Assembly (NCBI GenBank): GCA_019359155.1
Contig: JAHHHV010000065.1
Coordinates: 1 to 64,000 of the forward strand
From: Pegethrix bostrychoides GSE-TBD4-15B
GTDB lineage: Bacteria > Cyanobacteriota > Cyanobacteriia > Elainellales > Elainellaceae
Reading direction: 5' to 3'
Length of the DNA stretch: 64,000 nucleotides
A model generated the notes under the pieces. The model was given only the letters and a program-made list of their open reading frames with translations, was not told the DNA's origin and did not search any database. How positions within the stretch are numbered: position 1 is the stretch's first letter; each line of letters begins with the position of its first letter. Both the position numbers and the translations under genes were made by a program. Positions 16,648 to 25,614 of the stretch are shown in pieces.

Positions 16648-17961
16648 ATGACTCAGGCAACGCCCCAGACTCTTGCTCCTACCTGCGCCCGCACCGCCAC
16701 CTTTACCGGACTCAAATGCAAAGAATGTGGCGCTGAGTACGAAGCCAAGGCGATTCACGTCTGCGAGGAATGCTTTGGGCCGCTGGAGGTTGTCTATGAC
16801 TACGATGCGCTGCGCCAAACCGTAACCCGCGCCAGCATTCAGGCGGGGCCAAATTCGATCTGGCGCTATCGCCCCTTTCTGCCCGTCGAAACCGATACCC
16901 CAATCGATGTGGGAACTGGGATGACTCCCCTGCTGCAAGCCAACCGGCTGGCGCGTCGTCTGGGTATCAAAAAGCTTTACATCAAAAACGATGCGGTTAA
17001 CATGCCTACCCTTAGCTTCAAAGATCGGGTGGTTTCGGTGGCTCTGACCCGCGCCAAAGAGCTGGGCTTCTCGACTGTCTCCTGCGCCAGCACCGGCAAC
17101 TTGGCCAACTCCACCGCCGCAATTGCCGCCCATGCCGGACTCGAATGCTGCGTCTTTATCCCGTCCGATCTAGAAGCTGGCAAGGTGCTGGGAACGCTCA
17201 TCTACTCGCCCACGCTGATGGCAGTACATGGCAACTATGATCAGGTGAATCGCCTTTGCTCCGAAGTGGCTAACACGCACGGCTGGGGCTTCGTCAACAT
17301 CAACCTGCGCCCCTATTACTCCGAAGGTTCCAAAACGCTGGGCTACGAGGTGGCTGAGCAGCTAGGCTGGGAGCTGCCCGACCATGTGGTTGCGCCACTG
17401 GCTTCCGGGTCGCTGTTCACCAAAATCTACAAGGGCTTTCAGGAGTTCGTGAAAGTTGGGCTGGTAGCCGATAAGTCGGTTCGCTTTAGCGGCGCTCAGG
17501 CTGAGGGCTGCTCGCCAATCGCTCAGGCATTCCGCGAGAACCGCGACTTTATCTCGCCCGTCAAGCCGAACACGATTGCTAAATCGCTGGCGATTGGCAA
17601 CCCGGCAGATGGGGTCTATGCGCTCGACCTTGCCCACAAAACCAACGGCAATATTGAGTCGGTCAACGATCAGGAAATTATCGCGGGTATCAAGCTGCTG
17701 GCCGAAACCGAGGGCATCTTCACCGAAACGGCAGGTGGCACGACAATTGCGGTGCTGAAAAAACTGGTGGAAGCTGGCAAAATCAATCCCGACGAAACCA
17801 CCGTCGTCTACATTACTGGAAATGGGCTTAAGACGCAGGAAGCTGTTCAAGGCTATGTCGGCGAACCGCTGACGATTGAGCCGAAGCTGGAAGCCTTTGA
17901 GCGTGCCTGGGAGCGTGCCCAAACGCTAGAACGACTGGAGTGGCAGCAGGTGTCGGTCTAA
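16648..17961 (+). CDS. thrC: Threonine synthase
   Basis: This PLP enzyme converts O-phosphohomoserine to threonine. It is 437 residues long. An N-terminal zinc-ribbon-like segment ([18 protein letters not shown]) precedes the fold, the PLP lysine is in [11 protein letters not shown], the phosphate loop is [10 protein letters not shown], and [11 protein letters not shown] lies near the C-terminus. It is followed 64 bp later by a MoaD/ThiS-like gene on the same strand. The homoserine kinase gene thrB lies 37 kb away in this window. Confidence 0.96.
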   Translation: MTQATPQTLAPTCARTATFTGLKCKECGAEYEAKAIHVCEECFGPLEVVYDYDALRQTVTRASIQAGPNSIWRYRPFLPVETDTPIDVGTGMTPLLQANRLARRLGIKKLYIKNDAVNMPTLSFKDRVVSVALTRAKELGFSTVSCASTGNLANSTAAIAAHAGLECCVFIPSDLEAGKVLGTLIYSPTLMAVHGNYDQVNRLCSEVANTHGWGFVNINLRPYYSEGSKTLGYEVAEQLGWELPDHVVAPLASGSLFTKIYKGFQEFVKVGLVADKSVRFSGAQAEGCSPIAQAFRENRDFISPVKPNTIAKSLAIGNPADGVYALDLAHKTNGNIESVNDQEIIAGIKLLAETEGIFTETAGGTTIAVLKKLVEAGKINPDETTVVYITGNGLKTQEAVQGYVGEPLTIEPKLEAFERAWERAQTLERLEWQQVSV

Positions 17962-18025
17962 CTGCGACTACGAAATCCGAACTCATCGCTCTAGCTGTTC
18001 TCTCTATTCTTTTTCTTGTGCCAAT

Positions 18026-18301
18026 ATGTCTGTCAAAGTATTAATCCCCACGCCGCTGCAAAAATTCACCCGTGATCAAGCCAGCATCGAATGCAGCGGC
18101 GGCAGCATCACCGAACTGCTCGACCAACTGGAGCAGGACTTTCCCGGCATCAAGGCGCGCCTCTGCGATGAGCAAGGCAACCTGCGCCGCTTCATCAACT
18201 TCTACGTCAACAGCGAAGATATCCGCTTCCTGGATGGGCCAAACACGGCACTGAATGCGGGCGATGAAGTCAGCATCGTTCCGGCGGTAGCGGGCGGCTA
18301 G
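18026..18301 (+). CDS. MoaD/ThiS family sulfur-carrier-like protein
   Basis: This is a 91-residue ubiquitin-like (beta-grasp) protein ending in VPAVAGG, the Gly-Gly tail that is adenylated and thiocarboxylated in sulfur carriers. Internal features fit the family: [22 protein letters not shown] and [19 protein letters not shown]. It follows thrC by 64 bp, so co-transcription is likely. It could serve molybdopterin synthesis, thiamine synthesis or another sulfur-transfer route; neither moaE nor thiG is nearby to decide. Confidence 0.9.
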   Translation: MSVKVLIPTPLQKFTRDQASIECSGGSITELLDQLEQDFPGIKARLCDEQGNLRRFINFYVNSEDIRFLDGPNTALNAGDEVSIVPAVAGG

Positions 18302-18413
18302 CGCTAGTTCATCAGAATTAAGCCAGAATTAGGCCAAAATTAGGGGTTGAACAAAAAAGCGACCGGTCTTACAGTTTGATTTGAAACGGTTAAATTCAAA
18401 GAGCTTGATCGCC

Positions 18414-18908
18414 ATGCCAGACGAAACCACGCTTAACGCTGATTCTGCGCCCGACTCCCCGGCGGCTAAGCCTGCCAAAGCACCCAAGCCAACTGCCGAA
18501 GCAGGTGAGAAGAAGGTTGCCAAAAAAGAAAAGCCGCCAGCTCTGGAAGATAAGCCGTTTACGGAATTTATCAGCCAAGACTTCTTACCAAATCTCAAGT
18601 CAGTGCTGGCCAAGGCAGGTCTGCCGAATACCGAACTTCAGTTTGAAAAACGCCGACTGCCGATTGCCGCCTTGGGGACTGACGAGTGCTGGCAGGTGAT
18701 GGGGCAGATCCAGGGCGGACGGCAGTTTACGATTATCTTCTCTAAAGAAGACATTCAGGCTGCTAAGTTCTACACCTGTGCAGACAGCGGCGCGCAGCCC
18801 ACAACGATCGAATCTTTTATGATTGACGAGCGCAAGGTCAGCCTTGATTTACTATTGATGTATACCGTGCAGCGGCTGAACGGCCAAAAGTGGCTGGTGA
18901 TGAATTAG
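18414..18908 (+). CDS. DUF2996 family protein
   Basis: This 164-residue protein starts at the ATG at 18414; a TTG 33 nt upstream is in frame but less likely. Residues 1-50 are a Pro/Ala/Lys-rich low-complexity leader (AAKPAKAPKPTAEAGEKK). The conserved domain follows, with PFTEFISQDFLPNLKSVL, DECWQVMGQIQGGRQFTIIF and a C-terminal LLMYTVQRLNGQKWL. The family is found in cyanobacteria and plastids and has no assigned biochemistry that I can state. A strong bidirectional terminator follows. Confidence 0.85.
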   Translation: MPDETTLNADSAPDSPAAKPAKAPKPTAEAGEKKVAKKEKPPALEDKPFTEFISQDFLPNLKSVLAKAGLPNTELQFEKRRLPIAALGTDECWQVMGQIQGGRQFTIIFSKEDIQAAKFYTCADSGAQPTTIESFMIDERKVSLDLLLMYTVQRLNGQKWLVMN

Positions 18909-18931
18909 CCAACTGCAGCCCGCAGCTCTTA

Positions 18932-18967
18932 AAAAAGCGCGCCTCAAACTAAGGGCGCGCTTTTTAG
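18932..18967. terminator. Strong bidirectional rho-independent terminator
   Basis: AAAAAGCGCGCC (18933-18944) and GGCGCGCTTTTT (18955-18966) form a 12-bp stem with A and T tracts on both sides. It serves the plus-strand DUF2996 gene and the minus-strand protease gene. Confidence 0.9.
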
Positions 18968-18995
18968 CTGGCGATCTCTGATAACCTCTGGCAGT

Positions 18996-20123
18996 CTATC
19001 TCTGTAGCTGAGAGCTTTTGAGACTGAGACGCAGGTTGTAGTTACCTGTCTCCCCTGCTCGGTAAGCGTTGGCTAGCACGGTGTAGGTGCCGTCTACTGG
19101 CAGCGCCATCACCAGTCGAGCGTTGGAGTCGCCGCCGCCGTCATCGTCATGTGCCAAGTCTTGGCCGTCGGGAGCCAGCAGGATCAAATAGGGATCAATC
19201 TCGCTGCTGGTCATGTCAATTTCGATCTGCTGTCCCGCCTTGCCCTCAAACGTATAGGCGTTGAAGTAACTGCGGTCTGCTGGATGTACGCCGCTGGCCG
19301 GGGTCAGCTGACCTTCGATCGGACGGTTGAGGGCAATTCGCTCTGCTCGCTGTCCGCCTAGCAAGGGTGAGGTTTGCTGCGCCGTGCGGGGAGCCGTGCC
19401 GTCCCGCACCGAAACTAAGAATGGCTCGACTCGATCGACGTTAATCGCAAAGCCGATACCGATATTGCCCGCCGCGCCTCTGGGTGAAAAGATAGCGCTG
19501 TTGACCCCAATCAGCTCGCCGCGACCGTTGAGCAGCGGCCCGCCTGAGTTACCAGGATTGATCGCCGTATCGGTTTGAATCAGCCCCCGATCTGGATCGA
19601 CGCGGCTGACGATGCCTGTGGTAAACGTGCCCTGAAACTGCCCAAACGGGTTGCCAATCGCAAAGGCTCGCTGACCTACTGCCACCGACCCCGCCGGAGC
19701 AATTGCAATCGTGGGCAGATTGCGCTGACCCTGCACTTTCACAGCTGCCAAGTCAAGGTCACCCTCCCCAAAAGCGACGACCTCACCTGGCAGCTTGGTG
19801 CCATCTGACAAAATCACCTTAACGCTGGTTTGGCCGCTGACTACATGAGCATTGGTGAGAATCAGACCGTCGGGGCTGATGATAATGCCGCTGCCGTTGC
19901 CATCACCCGCTTCAATAGACACAACAGCCGGACTGGCCGCTTGATAGACTCGGACGTTGACATCTTCTTCTGCATCTTGTTGAGCGAGAGCACGAGCGGG
20001 TCGGCCAAGGCCGACTGGGTTCAGTAATTCGACGGGTGAGGCAGCGTTTAAGAGCGTGATGGCTAAGGAAGCCGCAATCGCCGTGAGCCTAGAAAAATGA
20101 CGAGGAGTAAGAGTTTTTTTCAT
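18996..20123 (-). CDS. Secreted trypsin-like S1C serine protease with PPC domain
   Basis: This 375-residue exported protein has a signal peptide (ITLLNAASPVELL region after a basic N-terminus). The catalytic triad is visible: His in TNAHVVSG, Asp in GDLDLAAVKV and Ser in NPGNSGGPLL. Unlike DegP/HtrA it has no PDZ domain; after residue 270 it has a prepeptidase C-terminal type beta domain (IEGQLTPASG, YTFEGKAGQQIEIDM, YLILLAPDGQDLAHDDD). It probably acts in the periplasm or outside the cell. It shares a terminator with DUF2996. Confidence 0.9.
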   Translation of the reverse strand: MKKTLTPRHFSRLTAIAASLAITLLNAASPVELLNPVGLGRPARALAQQDAEEDVNVRVYQAASPAVVSIEAGDGNGSGIIISPDGLILTNAHVVSGQTSVKVILSDGTKLPGEVVAFGEGDLDLAAVKVQGQRNLPTIAIAPAGSVAVGQRAFAIGNPFGQFQGTFTTGIVSRVDPDRGLIQTDTAINPGNSGGPLLNGRGELIGVNSAIFSPRGAAGNIGIGFAINVDRVEPFLVSVRDGTAPRTAQQTSPLLGGQRAERIALNRPIEGQLTPASGVHPADRSYFNAYTFEGKAGQQIEIDMTSSEIDPYLILLAPDGQDLAHDDDGGGDSNARLVMALPVDGTYTVLANAYRAGETGNYNLRLSLKSSQLQR

Positions 20124-20467
20124 GCTGAGCTTGGCTTGACTGAGGTTCTGTAAGATGAGCAGAGCGGATCGGGTGAGTGAATGCAGAGTAACTCTGAAAG
20201 TCTCTGTCGGAGATCAAAGCAGATCTGCTTCCTCCATTACAGCCTGCGGCAACCCCTACCTGTCAATATCTTGCCCACCCGATCAGTATTAATCGATCAG
20301 TATTAATCGATCAGTATTAATAAAGCTGGAATCCTGCTGCAAGACTGTCGCGTCGCACTCAGAATCAGCAATTCAGCTAAATTTCGACTTTATAAAAAAC
20401 AGCTTCGAGCTACCTGACATTCAGGATGGCTCAAAGCTGTTTTAGCTAACGAAGAATGGAGCGCCGC
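20124..20467. other. Intergenic region with 14-bp tandem repeat and terminator
   Basis: CGATCAGTATTAAT is repeated three times at about 20280-20322. A hairpin (AAACAGCTT with AAGCTGTTT) lies at 20394-20444; on the minus strand it ends in a T-run, so it terminates the ycf66 transcript. No gene is seen. Confidence 0.75.
20394..20444 (-). terminator. Terminator of ycf66
   Basis: The arms AAACAGCTTCGAGC and GCTCAAAGCTGTTT pair with one mismatch around an 18-nt loop that itself contains paired bases. On the minus strand the stem is followed by TTTTTTATAAAG, 24 bp after the ycf66 stop. Confidence 0.8.
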
Positions 20468-21229
20468 CTAACGCCACTCGTCTTTTGGACTATTAGAGCC
20501 ATCTGAACCTTCTGGCAGGTCAATCGGGCGATAGTCTACGTAGTCCGCATCGCCGCCGCGTCGTCTGGGAGAAGGTGCAGGTCGGTCGCTGCCGGTACGT
20601 CGGGGTGAAAAGCTATTGTCGCGGATCGACTCTCGCATACCACGACTCGGTTCGCCCCCCTCGTCCCAGCCTCGGCTATCTCGATCTGGCGGCAGCGGAC
20701 GCGAGCTTTGCCGATGGGAATCGCGTCCGCCTCGCTCGTCGCGGCCTCGGTCATTCTCGTAGCTGCTAGAGCGGCTGTCTAAGCGGCTATCTGCACGATA
20801 GTCATCACGGTAGTCGTCCGGACGACCGTCACGGCTACCGCGAATCCGGCGGGTAACATTGCGCTGCTCATCTAGAGGCGTTAATTCGTCTAGCTCAGCT
20901 CGATAAACTCGGCTCACCGGACGCTCATCGTCCACCAAAGGCGTGGAGCGCTTGGCTTGTTCGGTGGTGATGCCGCGTAGCCGAATCGTTTCGTAGGCAA
21001 ACCAAACCGCCGAGCCAATCGACAAAAACTGGGCAAACTGCAAGATCGGATCGAGTCGCCAGCTTTGAAACAGCAAAATGCCGCCGCAGAGGAGCGCCAC
21101 TGCCGCGAAGACAATATCGTGATCTCTAGCTAGATTGGGGCGCAGCGTCCGCAGAAAATATAGGCCAACTCCCGCCAGCGCCAGCGTGATGCCCAAGATC
21201 CCGCCAAGTCCAAGGCTCCAATTTAACAT
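20468..21229 (-). CDS. ycf66: Ycf66 family protein
   Basis: This 253-residue thylakoid/plastid-type protein has three closely spaced N-terminal membrane segments (GILGITLALAGVGLYFLR, HDIVFAAVALLCGGILLF, FAQFLSIGSAVWFAYETIRL), which are diagnostic of Ycf66. A long hydrophilic tail rich in Arg, Asp and Ser follows (RDGRPDDYRDDYRADSR and similar), probably disordered. The function is not established. It lies downstream of psbX on the same strand, an arrangement that suggests a role near photosystem II. Confidence 0.93.
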   Translation of the reverse strand: MLNWSLGLGGILGITLALAGVGLYFLRTLRPNLARDHDIVFAAVALLCGGILLFQSWRLDPILQFAQFLSIGSAVWFAYETIRLRGITTEQAKRSTPLVDDERPVSRVYRAELDELTPLDEQRNVTRRIRGSRDGRPDDYRDDYRADSRLDSRSSSYENDRGRDERGGRDSHRQSSRPLPPDRDSRGWDEGGEPSRGMRESIRDNSFSPRRTGSDRPAPSPRRRGGDADYVDYRPIDLPEGSDGSNSPKDEWR

Positions 21230-21408
21230 TGCAATTCTCCGTTCTTATGTCCCTATATTAGCGAGTTAAAGCGCAAAGGATATCCAGAGCCAGTCTGCCC
21301 CAAAATCCGCAGAACCACCTGATCCAGGCGGGGTCTCCGGATCAAGCGGCTCTATCTCAGATGGCTCTATGTTAGATGGCCAGATCTCAGATGGCCAAAT
21401 CGCCAAAC

Positions 21409-21528
21409 CTAGCCACGCTGAATTTTGTCTTTCTGGCTGATGAACACCAGCGCCACCGTCACCGGAATCACGACGATGACGATGCCAGCCAGAATGCTAT
21501 AGAGAAAGTTTGCTAAAGAAGGAGTCAT
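21409..21528 (-). CDS. psbX: Photosystem II protein X
   Basis: This 39-residue single-span subunit sits at the photosystem II periphery near cytochrome b559. The sequence begins MTPSLANFLYSILAG, has one membrane helix (GIVIVVIPVTVALVFI) and ends SQKDKIQRG, the standard PsbX signature. AAGG lies 10 nt upstream of the ATG. It is 179 bp upstream of ycf66 in the same direction. Confidence 0.95.
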   Translation of the reverse strand: MTPSLANFLYSILAGIVIVVIPVTVALVFISQKDKIQRG

Positions 21529-21659
21529 GAGATTTTACCTTTGCAAATTATGCTGAATTAAGAACTGCCGTAACTGCTGCTTAACATAGTATCGATTTGA
21601 GGCAGCATTTGGGAAGCTTTAGGCTCGATCAACTTGCCAGTTCTTGATCAACTTGCAGC

Positions 21660-22049
21660 TTAACGCGCATGATCTGAGCTAGAGTCACCTGAGTCAGTGC
21701 AGAGCTGCAAAATCGCCTCGCAGTAGCGCAGCAGCAGGGAGACTCTGGTGCGGATCTGCTGGCAGCGCTGTTCTATGGTCGCAGGCTGACGTGCTGCCTT
21801 CAAAAATACGGCATCCGTTTCGAGTAGCCGCATCTGCTTGTTGATCTCAATTTGGAGCGGCTGTAATTTTTCACTTAAATTATTCTCAGCCGAAATCTCT
21901 GTGGGCAAGCTCTGCTGAAACAGCCGTTGGAGCTGAGGTAGATGGGTCGCCAGCTTGGCTCTTAGCTGCGGCTCGGTTGAATCAGACAGCATAGCTTGCA
22001 GCAAGACTTGAGCCTGTTGGTAGAGAGTTTGATAGGAAGATGCGCTCAT
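21660..22049 (-). CDS. patD: PatD-like protein (heterocyst frequency control family)
   Basis: This 129-residue helical protein matches the cyanobacterial PatD family in its core: LQPLQIEINKQMRLLETDAV, FLKAARQPATIEQR and LLLRYCEAIL. In Anabaena PatD limits heterocyst number. The family also occurs in non-heterocystous cyanobacteria, where its role is open. There are no other heterocyst genes here. It is monocistronic and divergent from rsh. Confidence 0.78.
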   Translation of the reverse strand: MSASSYQTLYQQAQVLLQAMLSDSTEPQLRAKLATHLPQLQRLFQQSLPTEISAENNLSEKLQPLQIEINKQMRLLETDAVFLKAARQPATIEQRCQQIRTRVSLLLRYCEAILQLCTDSGDSSSDHAR

Positions 22050-22344
22050 GGCTTGACTGCTAATGGGGCTGCGAAAAATCCACCGACCATCGTGGCGAAG
22101 AATTTAGACAGTTCGGGTTAAAGTAGTGTTAAGAATACGGCTCTTGAGTTCGACCGGTCTGGGAGCTGAGTTTATTCGATGCATTACAATTCTTAGATCT
22201 TGGCTCCTGCAACTCACCGGAGTTCCCTGGCTAGGGCTTAGCTCAAGTTTGGCGATCGCTTAGGCTGTCGCTCTAGCTCTACGTCCAGGGCACATTTCAT
22301 CGATTGGGTCAGTCGCGCTATTCCTCTATTCTGGGCTTGATGGC

Positions 22345-24645
22345 ATGAATTCAGCAACTTTGATTCCAACTGACATTACGGTTCCAGACTGGCTGCAAGA
22401 CTGTTTGCGAGAGCAGGAGACTGCATCTATACCGGCGGTTCAGTGGGTTGAGGCTCCTGACAATTCAGCTGAAACCAACCTGGTCTGCGATGCCTTTACC
22501 TTCGCCTATGCGCTGCACAAAGGCCAGAAGCGCGCATCTGGCGAACCCTATATCGCCCATCCGGTGGCGGTAGCGGGGCTGCTGCGAGAACTGGGCGGCA
22601 GTCCAACAATGATTGCAGCAGGCTTTTTGCACGACGTGATCGAAGATACCGACGTGACGGCTGAGGAAATCGAGCAGCGGTTTGGGGCAGAGGTGCGGCG
22701 GCTGGTTGAGGCGGTCACCAAGCTCTCCAAGTTCAACTTCTCTAGCAAGACCGAACGCCTAGCTGAAAACTTCCGTCGCATGTTTTTGGCGATGGCGCAG
22801 GATGTGCGCGTGATTGTTGTCAAGTTGGCGGATCGTCTGCACAACATGCGGACGCTGGAGCATCTGCCAGATGCCAAACGCCGCAGCATTGCCCTGGAAA
22901 CCCGCGAAATCTTTGCGCCGCTGGCCAACCGCTTGGGGATCGGTCAGTTCAAGTGGGAGCTAGAAGATCTGGCCTTCAAATACCTGGAGCCAGAAGCTTA
23001 CCAGGAGATTCGTCAGCTGATTGCCGACAAGCGCAGCGACCGCGAAGCCCGCTTGGCCACCGTAGCCGCCACCCTGAGAGAACGGCTCGACCAGCTAGGC
23101 ATCCAGTGCTACGAGATCAGTGCTCGCCCTAAGCACCTCTACGGCATCTACGAAAAGATGCAGCGTCAGCAAAAGAGCTTTGAAGAGATCTACGATATTG
23201 CGGCAGTGCGGCTGATCGTCCAGACTAACGACGAATGCTATCGGGCACTGGCCGTGGTGCATGATGCCTTTCGTCCGGTGCCGGGACGCTTCAAGGACTA
23301 TATTGGCCTGCCCAAGCCCAACCGCTACCAGTCGCTGCATACGGTGGTAATTGGCAGCACCGGGCGGCCCCTAGAGGTGCAGATCCGCACCTTAGAAATG
23401 CATCACGTTGCTGAATATGGGATTGCGGCGCACTGGAAATACAAAGAGAGCGGCGGCAGCAGCGCCAAGCTGACGGCTGACGACGAAAAATTTACCTGGC
23501 TGCGGCAATTGCTCGACTGGCAGAGCGATCTCAAAGATGCCCATGAATATCTAGAGAGCGTCAAGGGCAACCTGTTTGACGACGATGTCTATGTGTTCAC
23601 GCCCAACGGCGACGTGATTGCGCTGGCGCAGGGAGCAACACCCGTCGATTTTGCCTACCGCATCCACACCGAGGTGGGAAACCGCTGCGCTGGAGCCAGA
23701 GTCAACGCCCGGATGGTAACGCTGGATCGGCCTTTGAAAAACGGCGATATCGTTGAGATTATTACCCAGAAAAACTCACACCCCAGTCTCGACTGGCTCA
23801 ACTTCACCGTCACGCCCGGTGCTCGTAACCGCATTCGGCAGTGGTACAAGCATTTTCATCGAGACGACAATATTTTGCGAGGCCGCGAAATGCTGGAGAA
23901 AGAGCTGGGCAAGCGCGGCTTTGAAGCCTTGCTGAAGTCAGAGCCGATGCAGGCCGCCGCCGAACGCTGCAACTACCAGACCCCCGACGATTTACTGGCT
24001 GCGATTGGCTACGGCGAAATCACTCTGAATCTAGCGATCAATCGGCTCAGGGAAGCGATTAAAGCCCGTCAGCCGATTGTCGCCGCTAAGGACGAAAAGC
24101 TAGAGACGCTGTTGCGTCCGGCCAGCGCTCCGTCGCTCACGCCCCATCGCACTCCCGCCAAATCTTCGCCAATTAACGGGGTCGAGGGGCTGCTCTACAG
24201 TCTGGCTGGCTGCTGCAATCCTGTACCGGGCGAGGCGATTATTGGCGTGGTCACGCAGGGCAGCAGTCGCGGCATCTCAATTCACCGCCAGAAATGCAGC
24301 AACACCGAAAACATTCCGGGCGAGCGGCTAATCCCGGTGAGTTGGAACTCTGCCGACTCGCATCGTCCAGCGACCTATCCCGTGCAGGTGCTCATTGAAG
24401 TAATCGACCGGGTAGGCGTTTTGAAAGATATCCTGTCTCGGCTCAGCGACTATGATGTTAACGTTCGCAGCGCTCAGGTCAAGACGTTTCCGGGGCAGAC
24501 GGCGGTAATTGACCTGGGCATCGACATCACGGATCACGAGCAGCTAGAGCGGATCTTCACCCAGATTCGCAAGATGAGCGATATTTTGCAGATGCGTCGG
24601 GTGAGTCAATTTGAAGAATCCGCAAACTCAGACTCCCCAAGCTAG
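22345..24645 (+). CDS. rsh: Bifunctional (p)ppGpp synthetase/hydrolase
   Basis: This 766-residue RelA/SpoT homologue is full length. The HD hydrolase domain comes first (YIAHPVAVAGLLREL, GFLHDVIEDT, KLADRLHNMRTL). The synthetase domain follows (YDIAAVRLIV, RFKDYIGLPKPNRYQSLHT), then TGS (VYVFTPNGDVIALAQGATPV), a conserved-cysteine segment (LAGCCNPVPGE) and a C-terminal ACT domain (LIEVIDRVGVLKDILSRL). An intact HD motif with the synthetase loop implies both making and degrading (p)ppGpp. It is convergent with the HpsJ-like gene, separated by only 6 bp. Confidence 0.96.
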   Translation: MNSATLIPTDITVPDWLQDCLREQETASIPAVQWVEAPDNSAETNLVCDAFTFAYALHKGQKRASGEPYIAHPVAVAGLLRELGGSPTMIAAGFLHDVIEDTDVTAEEIEQRFGAEVRRLVEAVTKLSKFNFSSKTERLAENFRRMFLAMAQDVRVIVVKLADRLHNMRTLEHLPDAKRRSIALETREIFAPLANRLGIGQFKWELEDLAFKYLEPEAYQEIRQLIADKRSDREARLATVAATLRERLDQLGIQCYEISARPKHLYGIYEKMQRQQKSFEEIYDIAAVRLIVQTNDECYRALAVVHDAFRPVPGRFKDYIGLPKPNRYQSLHTVVIGSTGRPLEVQIRTLEMHHVAEYGIAAHWKYKESGGSSAKLTADDEKFTWLRQLLDWQSDLKDAHEYLESVKGNLFDDDVYVFTPNGDVIALAQGATPVDFAYRIHTEVGNRCAGARVNARMVTLDRPLKNGDIVEIITQKNSHPSLDWLNFTVTPGARNRIRQWYKHFHRDDNILRGREMLEKELGKRGFEALLKSEPMQAAAERCNYQTPDDLLAAIGYGEITLNLAINRLREAIKARQPIVAAKDEKLETLLRPASAPSLTPHRTPAKSSPINGVEGLLYSLAGCCNPVPGEAIIGVVTQGSSRGISIHRQKCSNTENIPGERLIPVSWNSADSHRPATYPVQVLIEVIDRVGVLKDILSRLSDYDVNVRSAQVKTFPGQTAVIDLGIDITDHEQLERIFTQIRKMSDILQMRRVSQFEESANSDSPS

Positions 24646-24651
24646 AGATTC

Positions 24652-25473
24652 TCAGCGCTGCTTTTTCGCTCTATTGGGCTTCAGAGTTTTAGCTTTTCTT
24701 TTCCGCACGGTGCCCGTCTGAGCGCCACCCAGTCCCGTCCAAGCAATCGCAGCATAGCCTGCGGCAAACAGCAGACTGGCGAGGGTCGTGTAAATTCGGT
24801 CGCGCTTTAGCCCAGATTGGAGCTGGGTCAGCGCCTCTTTCTGGCGGGTTTCAATTTGCTGCAAGCCCTCGGTACGCGCCTTTGCCGCCTCTTGCTCTAG
24901 CGCCTTGGGATCAGACTTAACTTGTTCCAGTGTCGTTTTGATTTGCTGAAGCTGCGCCTGCTGGTCGGCGGGTAGCTCCAGACTGTCGAGCTGCTGCTCT
25001 AGCTGCGCCAGCTGCGTTTTATTGGAAATAATGCTGCTCACTCGCTGCTGCTGCTGATCGATCAGGCTATTGAGCTGTCTCTGTGCCTGAGCCGCCTGCT
25101 CGTTGATTTGCCGAGTCTGAGCGGCACTGGTCAGGCGACTGCTGTTGAAATAGAGCGGTGCCATCACCAGAAACAGCAGGCCGAGCAGCGCCGAGAGCAG
25201 GAAAGCAGCGGTGGGCAGAGGGCGATCGGTTCCCACAGCGTCAGGGTCACGATCGAGCCAGACCCCCAGAAATAAAACTGCAATGCCGAGCAGCGGCACC
25301 GTCCCTCTAGAGACATATTCTTTGATGAGAGCTGCTAGCCAGGTGCTGTCTAGAAAGTTGGGTGGCACCAGCATCACCAAATAGTCGAGCAGCGTCCCTA
25401 TAATCAGCACCACCCCGACGGCCTTGAGGATCAGCGCGTTGTAAGGTTGAGTGAACAAGCTGCTGGTTTTCAT
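24652..25473 (-). CDS. HpsJ-like membrane protein
   Basis: This 273-residue protein has membrane segments at about 15-35, 57-72, 86-106 and 230-250, with a long coiled coil between the third and fourth (QQQQRVSSIISNKTQLAQL and following, Gln/Leu-rich). It ends in a basic tail. The layout and N-terminal sequence (LLDYLVMLVPPNFLDSTW) match the HpsJ family linked to hormogonium polysaccharide and exopolysaccharide export. The nearby GH10-like gene and sugar transferase fit that context, but the assignment rests on recognition alone. Confidence 0.65.
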   Translation of the reverse strand: MKTSSLFTQPYNALILKAVGVVLIIGTLLDYLVMLVPPNFLDSTWLAALIKEYVSRGTVPLLGIAVLFLGVWLDRDPDAVGTDRPLPTAAFLLSALLGLLFLVMAPLYFNSSRLTSAAQTRQINEQAAQAQRQLNSLIDQQQQRVSSIISNKTQLAQLEQQLDSLELPADQQAQLQQIKTTLEQVKSDPKALEQEAAKARTEGLQQIETRQKEALTQLQSGLKRDRIYTTLASLLFAAGYAAIAWTGLGGAQTGTVRKRKAKTLKPNRAKKQR

Positions 25474-25614
25474 GACAGGAGTGGGTTGATAAGGAACAGA
25501 GCGTCTGAATCTGATTAAAGCCTAGATTGAGCCTAGAACGCTTAGAACTGCGCGCCCAGCCTCAGAATTCCCTGTTAGCGAAGCCCTTCAACAACATAGC
25601 AGGAATTCAGCGGC

